From: Ricinus communis
Taxonomy: Eukaryota > Streptophyta > Magnoliopsida > Malpighiales > Euphorbiaceae
NCBI RefSeq assembly: GCF_019578655.1
Contig: NC_063265.1
Span: forward strand, 5,180,501 to 5,244,500
Direction: 5' to 3'
Length of the DNA stretch: 64,000 nt
A model generated the notes under the pieces. That model ran no database searches. It had not been told where the DNA came from and saw only the letters and a program-made list of their open reading frames with translations. Below are positions 59,835 through 64,000 of the stretch, piece by piece (positions within the stretch are counted from its first letter, which is position 1; each line of letters opens with the position of its first letter). Made by a program: the position numbers and the translations under genes.

Positions 59835-62800
59835 ATGACGATTTACATTGGTCGCGAGGCTTCTAAGGTTGTCTATGTTTTCTGACTTTTGTTTTAAGTT
59901 CTTCTGCTTTAGAGTTGTAAACTAATTGGGTTTTTGCTCTGTCGTTTTTGTGATTTTAGGTTCTATTATTTAGACTCTGCACTAACTGTATTTCTTTTCT
60001 GATGTGAAGCTATGGAAGAGAATTTGCGCAGAGACAACTACAGAGATCAATCTTCTTGCTGAAAATTGGAAATACATTCTTGCTGGTTTAATCTTTCAGG
60101 TTTCCCTTTACTACTTCTCATCATTTCTTTCTAGTTATTGATTTTTGTTTCTGTATTCCATTTGTTTTCTTTCTTTAAAAAAGAAAACAGGAAAATTTGA
60201 TTGTGTTTTATGATTGATTTGTTTGTTCAAGTGAATACTAACTTGACTTGAACTTCTAGGAATGATAGAACTTGCTTTAAGGTTTATAATGTCGAAGTGT
60301 GTGATCTGGTAGATTGTTATAGTCATTGTTCCCTACATGTTCTGATTTTGTGACAAAACTTATGCTTTTAGCATAAGATAGAAGTTCCTATCAATTCAGA
60401 GTTCACTTAACTTCGAAAAAACTGCTCTTTCCTGGGTGTCATTAATTTCTTTTATGCATACACTTTTCTTTTTGAGCTGGGAGAGAGGGTGAAATAGGCT
60501 TAACATTGTGGTAGGTACACTTGATTATGTTGCATGCTATTGTTGAGTTCTTGCAATGTCTTAGGTGTTTGCATTTGTCTGTTTTGGTTGTTTTTAAATA
60601 ATTTGCCTATACATTTAATTGATCACCTTCCATATAAACGTATTCATGTATGTATATGTTTTAATTTTTTTGCTCTATCTTCCTTTGCTTGTAAATTGTA
60701 ATAATCAACAGCTTATACGCTTTCCGGAGATCCCCAAGCCATCTTTATTTTCCAGCAAGATGCTCAGTCTTTTAGAAAGTGATTCATGCACATGTATATG
60801 CATGTTTTATATCTCATTGTTCATCCTCATCATTATCAACCTTCTTCTTTTTGTTATTAATTATCATCATCATCATTTGCATATCTCCCTTTTATCCAGT
60901 TCTCATATTGCATATGTTACTTGCCTGCAGTATATACATGGTTTGGCTGCAAGAGGAGTTCATTATCTACATCGGCCAGGACCAACATTGCAGGATGCAG
61001 GATTCTTTCTTCTTCCGGTTTGTGTCTATTAACAGCATTTTGTTTTACTTCCAGTTCAAAGAGTTATTTTCTTATTTCTAACCTTGATGTATATTTAGGA
61101 GCTTGGGCAAGATAAAGGCTACATCAGCGAGTCAGTCTTCACATGTGTCTTTCTATCCTTTGTATTGGTAAAGCTCTTCCCATATGACCGTCCTCATTAT
61201 TTTGAAATTACTAAACTCTCTCTTTCTCTTTCTGTGTCTCTCACTTTCCTCCTTAGAAAGGGTAGCTTCTGATTGGTTATGCTTTTTCCATAAGGATTGT
61301 TCATATTCTGAATTCTTGTTTTGAAATCAAACACATGTGAAATTTTCATTTGGTACTATTCTATAAATTACACAGTTCCCAGGACAACATAAGTTTGCAG
61401 CTTGAAATAAACTTCAAGTGTGAATGATGTCAAATCTTCAGGGAATTTGCTAGGTCATTCAGTTGGTCAGGCGTTGTAAACGATGTCAAATCTTTTATGT
61501 ATTCTGTAAATTTCTAGTTCTTCTCCCATGTGTTTTTCCACATGATAAGTGCAACTTCAATCAAAGAACTGCGTAAAGCTATATCTTGCTATTATAATGC
61601 AAGTGCTTTATGTCATTTTCTTGTCTATCCCGTTTTTTACTAATGGTTGCTGCTGTTTGGATCTTGCTTTCTTATGGCTGTTTCACTAAAAAGAAATTTT
61701 CTCATGCTTTATTTTATGGATTTTTTCTGTTTAATATGATTTTTACTCTTGCTTCTCTGAGGTTTTTCACATTTTCATTCCAGGTGTAAATGAGTTGCTT
61801 TTGAAAAATCATTATCTTATTTATACTGATGTGGGGTACGTTCTATTGCAGTGGACTTTTCATCCTTTCATCTGCAAGAGCAAAAGGATCTACACAGTTC
61901 TAATTTGGTGCAGGGTGCTAGCATTTTTAGTTGTAAGTATTCGTGTATTTTGCTATTTATTAGTGCTGTTCCATCTCTTGATAAAATTGGAAATGAGATC
62001 ATCTGTAATCAGCTCAGTGGGCGGTTATTGATTGAGATGCCATATTTCTATTTGGAATCTACCTGTCTTGAGAAATATTTGACTATTTCTTACCTTGATT
62101 CTGCTTCAGGCTTCTCAATTTCTTCGTATCATTACTTTCTATTCTACTCAGCTTCCAGGTCCAAATTATCATTGTCGCGAGGTATGATGCAGTAACCGTT
62201 TAGTGGGTCTTTTTGTTGATTTTCGAGTCATTGCCATTTCTTATCCTGTAAACAAGCATTGTAAACTTAAAACACGAGTTATAATATGTTACATCCTCTT
62301 TCACATTTTGCAGGGCTCCAAACTTGCCAGGTTGCCACATCCTGAGAGTGTGCTTGAAGTTCTCCTAATTAATTGTAATTTTCCCCGATTTACATTTGAC
62401 ATCTCTTTGTGCTCTGTCAATATTTCTGTACTAATTTAATTGTTGAACCTGCAGTTCCTCGAGGGGTAGTATTTGGTTGCGGTGATTTGATATTTTCGTC
62501 GCACATGATATTTACCTTAGTGTTTGTCCTGACATATCAGAAGTACGGCACACAAAGGTAAATCATGGCTTGTAATTATGCTGTTGCTCTCAAACTCTTA
62601 ATTTTTAATTTTTTTTAAAAAGCATTGAATGAGAAGAAACAGAACCTGTTATGTAAGATAAGAAATGTACAAGTAATTTCTTTACAGTTGGAAAAGTTAT
62701 TAAGGAAACATTTGAGTACATTAAGTGGGTTCTGTCCTACAAAAAGATTTAACAGATTGGGTGGTAATATGTTGCCTGTCAAAGTTTTAGCAGTGCAATT

Positions 62801-63541
62801 GTTTTGGTTGTTTCCTATGTTCGGCTCAAAGTTGCATCTACCACCCTTTTCTTTTTAAATTGTTATTTCACAGCCTGATGAGATGCCTTTTTAATATATT
62901 GATTAATTTCAAGTTTTCCTTGTAGATTTATAAAGCAGTTAGGCTGGTCGATTGCCGTGATTCAGAGCCTTTTAATCATAGCATCCCGCAAACATTATAC
63001 GGTTGATGTTGTTGTTGCATGGTATGTAGATATTTATCCACTCATTTGTTTTATTATCTGGCCTTATTTAGGTTCTCAATTTAGTTCAATCTCTTATACT
63101 TCTGCAGGTATACTGTGAATTTAGTGGTATTTTTTATAGACAAGAAATTACCAGGTCAGACTCATCTTGATGCTTTCTGTTATTTACTGCTTTATGCTGC
63201 ATTTAAGTTAGAAACTGATTTTGACTTGTTGATTTGCAGAGCTACCTGACCGGACCAGTGGAGCTGCATCTCTATTATTGCCATTGAGTACCAAAGAGAA
63301 AGACATCAAGAACAAAGAAGAGAATCACAAGCTATTGAACGGGAATTCAGTTGACCCTGCAGATTGGGTATAGTCATCAGTTAAATATATTTTACTTCTC
63401 CAAGAAACAGCTCTGGAATATATGTGATTTTGATTTGTTATTTATTATCATGTTCAGAGACAGAGAACCCAAGTAAATGGGAAGATTTTGGAAGATGCCA
63501 ATGGAGTCCATGCTGATACTAATGGAATGAATGGTGTGTAG
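59835..63541 (+). CDS. IPCS: Inositol phosphorylceramide synthase (316 aa, 12 exons)
   Basis: It transfers phosphoinositol from phosphatidylinositol to ceramide, giving inositol phosphorylceramide, the base of plant GIPC sphingolipids, in Golgi/ER membranes. Exons: 59835-59867, 60010-60099, 60931-61017, 61099-61167, 61852-61932, 62110-62181, 62314-62374, 62455-62557, 62926-63021, 63108-63154, 63240-63367, 63458-63541; all GT-AG and in phase. The protein begins [15 protein letters not shown], like Arabidopsis IPCS proteins (about 305 aa). It has WTFHPFI (94-100), [10 protein letters not shown] (135-144), [12 protein letters not shown] (171-182) and RKHYTVDVV (220-228). The lipid phosphatase-type catalytic set H181, H222 and D226 is complete. 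Six membrane segments are expected. The tail ends in a hydrophilic section containing [16 protein letters not shown]. An in-frame ATG at 59,751 would add 28 residues. Arabidopsis ERH1/IPCS2 is a relative. Confidence 0.95.
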
Positions 63542-64000
63542 ATGATGGAAGCTGCAAGGACTGCTTGTTAGATCTTTTAAGGACCCCTGTGTGGTGGGCG
63601 TCTATTCCCAAAAACTGCTGGTAAATTTGATTTGTGTTGTAGAGAAATGAAAAATGGGTAGCACATTTGTATATTTTCGCAGTCCCGCTTCTCTATCATG
63701 TCATATGGATAAAAACAGATATCTCATCAGCATCAGCATGTATCATGGAATCTCTAGAGTTGCTATTTTTCTCTCATGTTTACTCCTGAGCATGTGATGC
63801 TGTTGAAAACTTGCATTCTCATTGCTTACAGTTTTTAACACTGGTGAAGGCCGAAGGCTGTTCCCATATTAAGAACCCAGCTGAATTTGTGTATGATGCG
63901 AATGAGCAATCATTCTTTCTTCATTGTATTAACATTATATTTAGGCATGGATTTTAAGAGCAGCAGAATGATAAAAACTGACAAGCAAATATATTCCATT
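63542..64000 (+). other. 3' UTR and downstream DNA of IPCS
   Basis: Non-coding, moderately GC sequence after the TAG. No clear AATAAA was seen; the transcript end is probably within about 400 bp. Confidence 0.4.

Noticed and set aside
60619..61115. Frames of 64-137 codons within IPCS introns and exon 3
   Set aside because: They cross intron sequence or read exon 3 in the wrong frame; the spliced frame is the conserved one.

Overview
The window is nuclear DNA of a flowering plant. Its genes have GT-AG introns and TATA boxes, and one carries a telo-box. Every recognisable protein belongs to a plant family, and the intergenic DNA is very AT-rich and full of small plant-type transposable elements. 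The gene set and repeats fit a eudicot. A Malpighiales/Euphorbiaceae-type genome is my guess, not something the sequence proves.

I can support eight protein-coding host genes. (1) 9,368-11,168 (+): a five-exon, plant-specific Q-rich protein of the family often labelled TIP41-like. (2, 3) 18,133-18,603 and 21,384-21,875 (both -): two intronless CTR/COPT copper transporters in tandem. (4, 5) 25,359-25,874 (-) and 26,706-27,125 (+): two cytosolic class I-type small heat-shock proteins, head to head across an 831-bp spacer. (6) 36,647-39,596 (+): a two-exon DUF3527 protein of 948 residues. (7) 41,018-42,366 (-): a three-exon SnoaL/NTF2-like protein with a UVR motif and a plastid-type leader. Its first two exons were found by splice reconstruction. 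(8) 59,751/59,835-63,541 (+): a twelve-exon inositol phosphorylceramide synthase (IPCS), with the full catalytic H-H-D set and an unusual upstream in-frame ATG.

From memory, these families are linked in several Arabidopsis blocks (At5g59020-59050, At2g37925-37940, At2g29500-29525, At3g54000-54020). The window therefore looks like a largely unfractionated version of a duplicated ancestral segment. Apart from linkage and shared ancestry I see no common pathway joining the genes.

The rest is repeat territory. The left edge is cut inside a minus-strand Ty1/Copia element (gag, initiator-Met primer site, LTR). At least six AT-rich copies of one Helitron-like non-autonomous family lie in both orientations, four of them ending in a decayed CGTGC-AAC-GCACG hairpin followed by CTAG or CTAA. 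There is one clear SINE with a 15-bp target duplication, three further tRNA-like SINE candidates and a 5'-truncated LINE tail encoding part of an RNase H domain. A decayed satellite of about 17 units of roughly 76 bp lies at 28.6-29.9 kb, and two more decayed tandem arrays lie at 51.7-52.9 kb. A strong G-quadruplex motif stands at 12.5 kb. No tRNA or rRNA gene, organellar insertion or CRISPR array was recognised.
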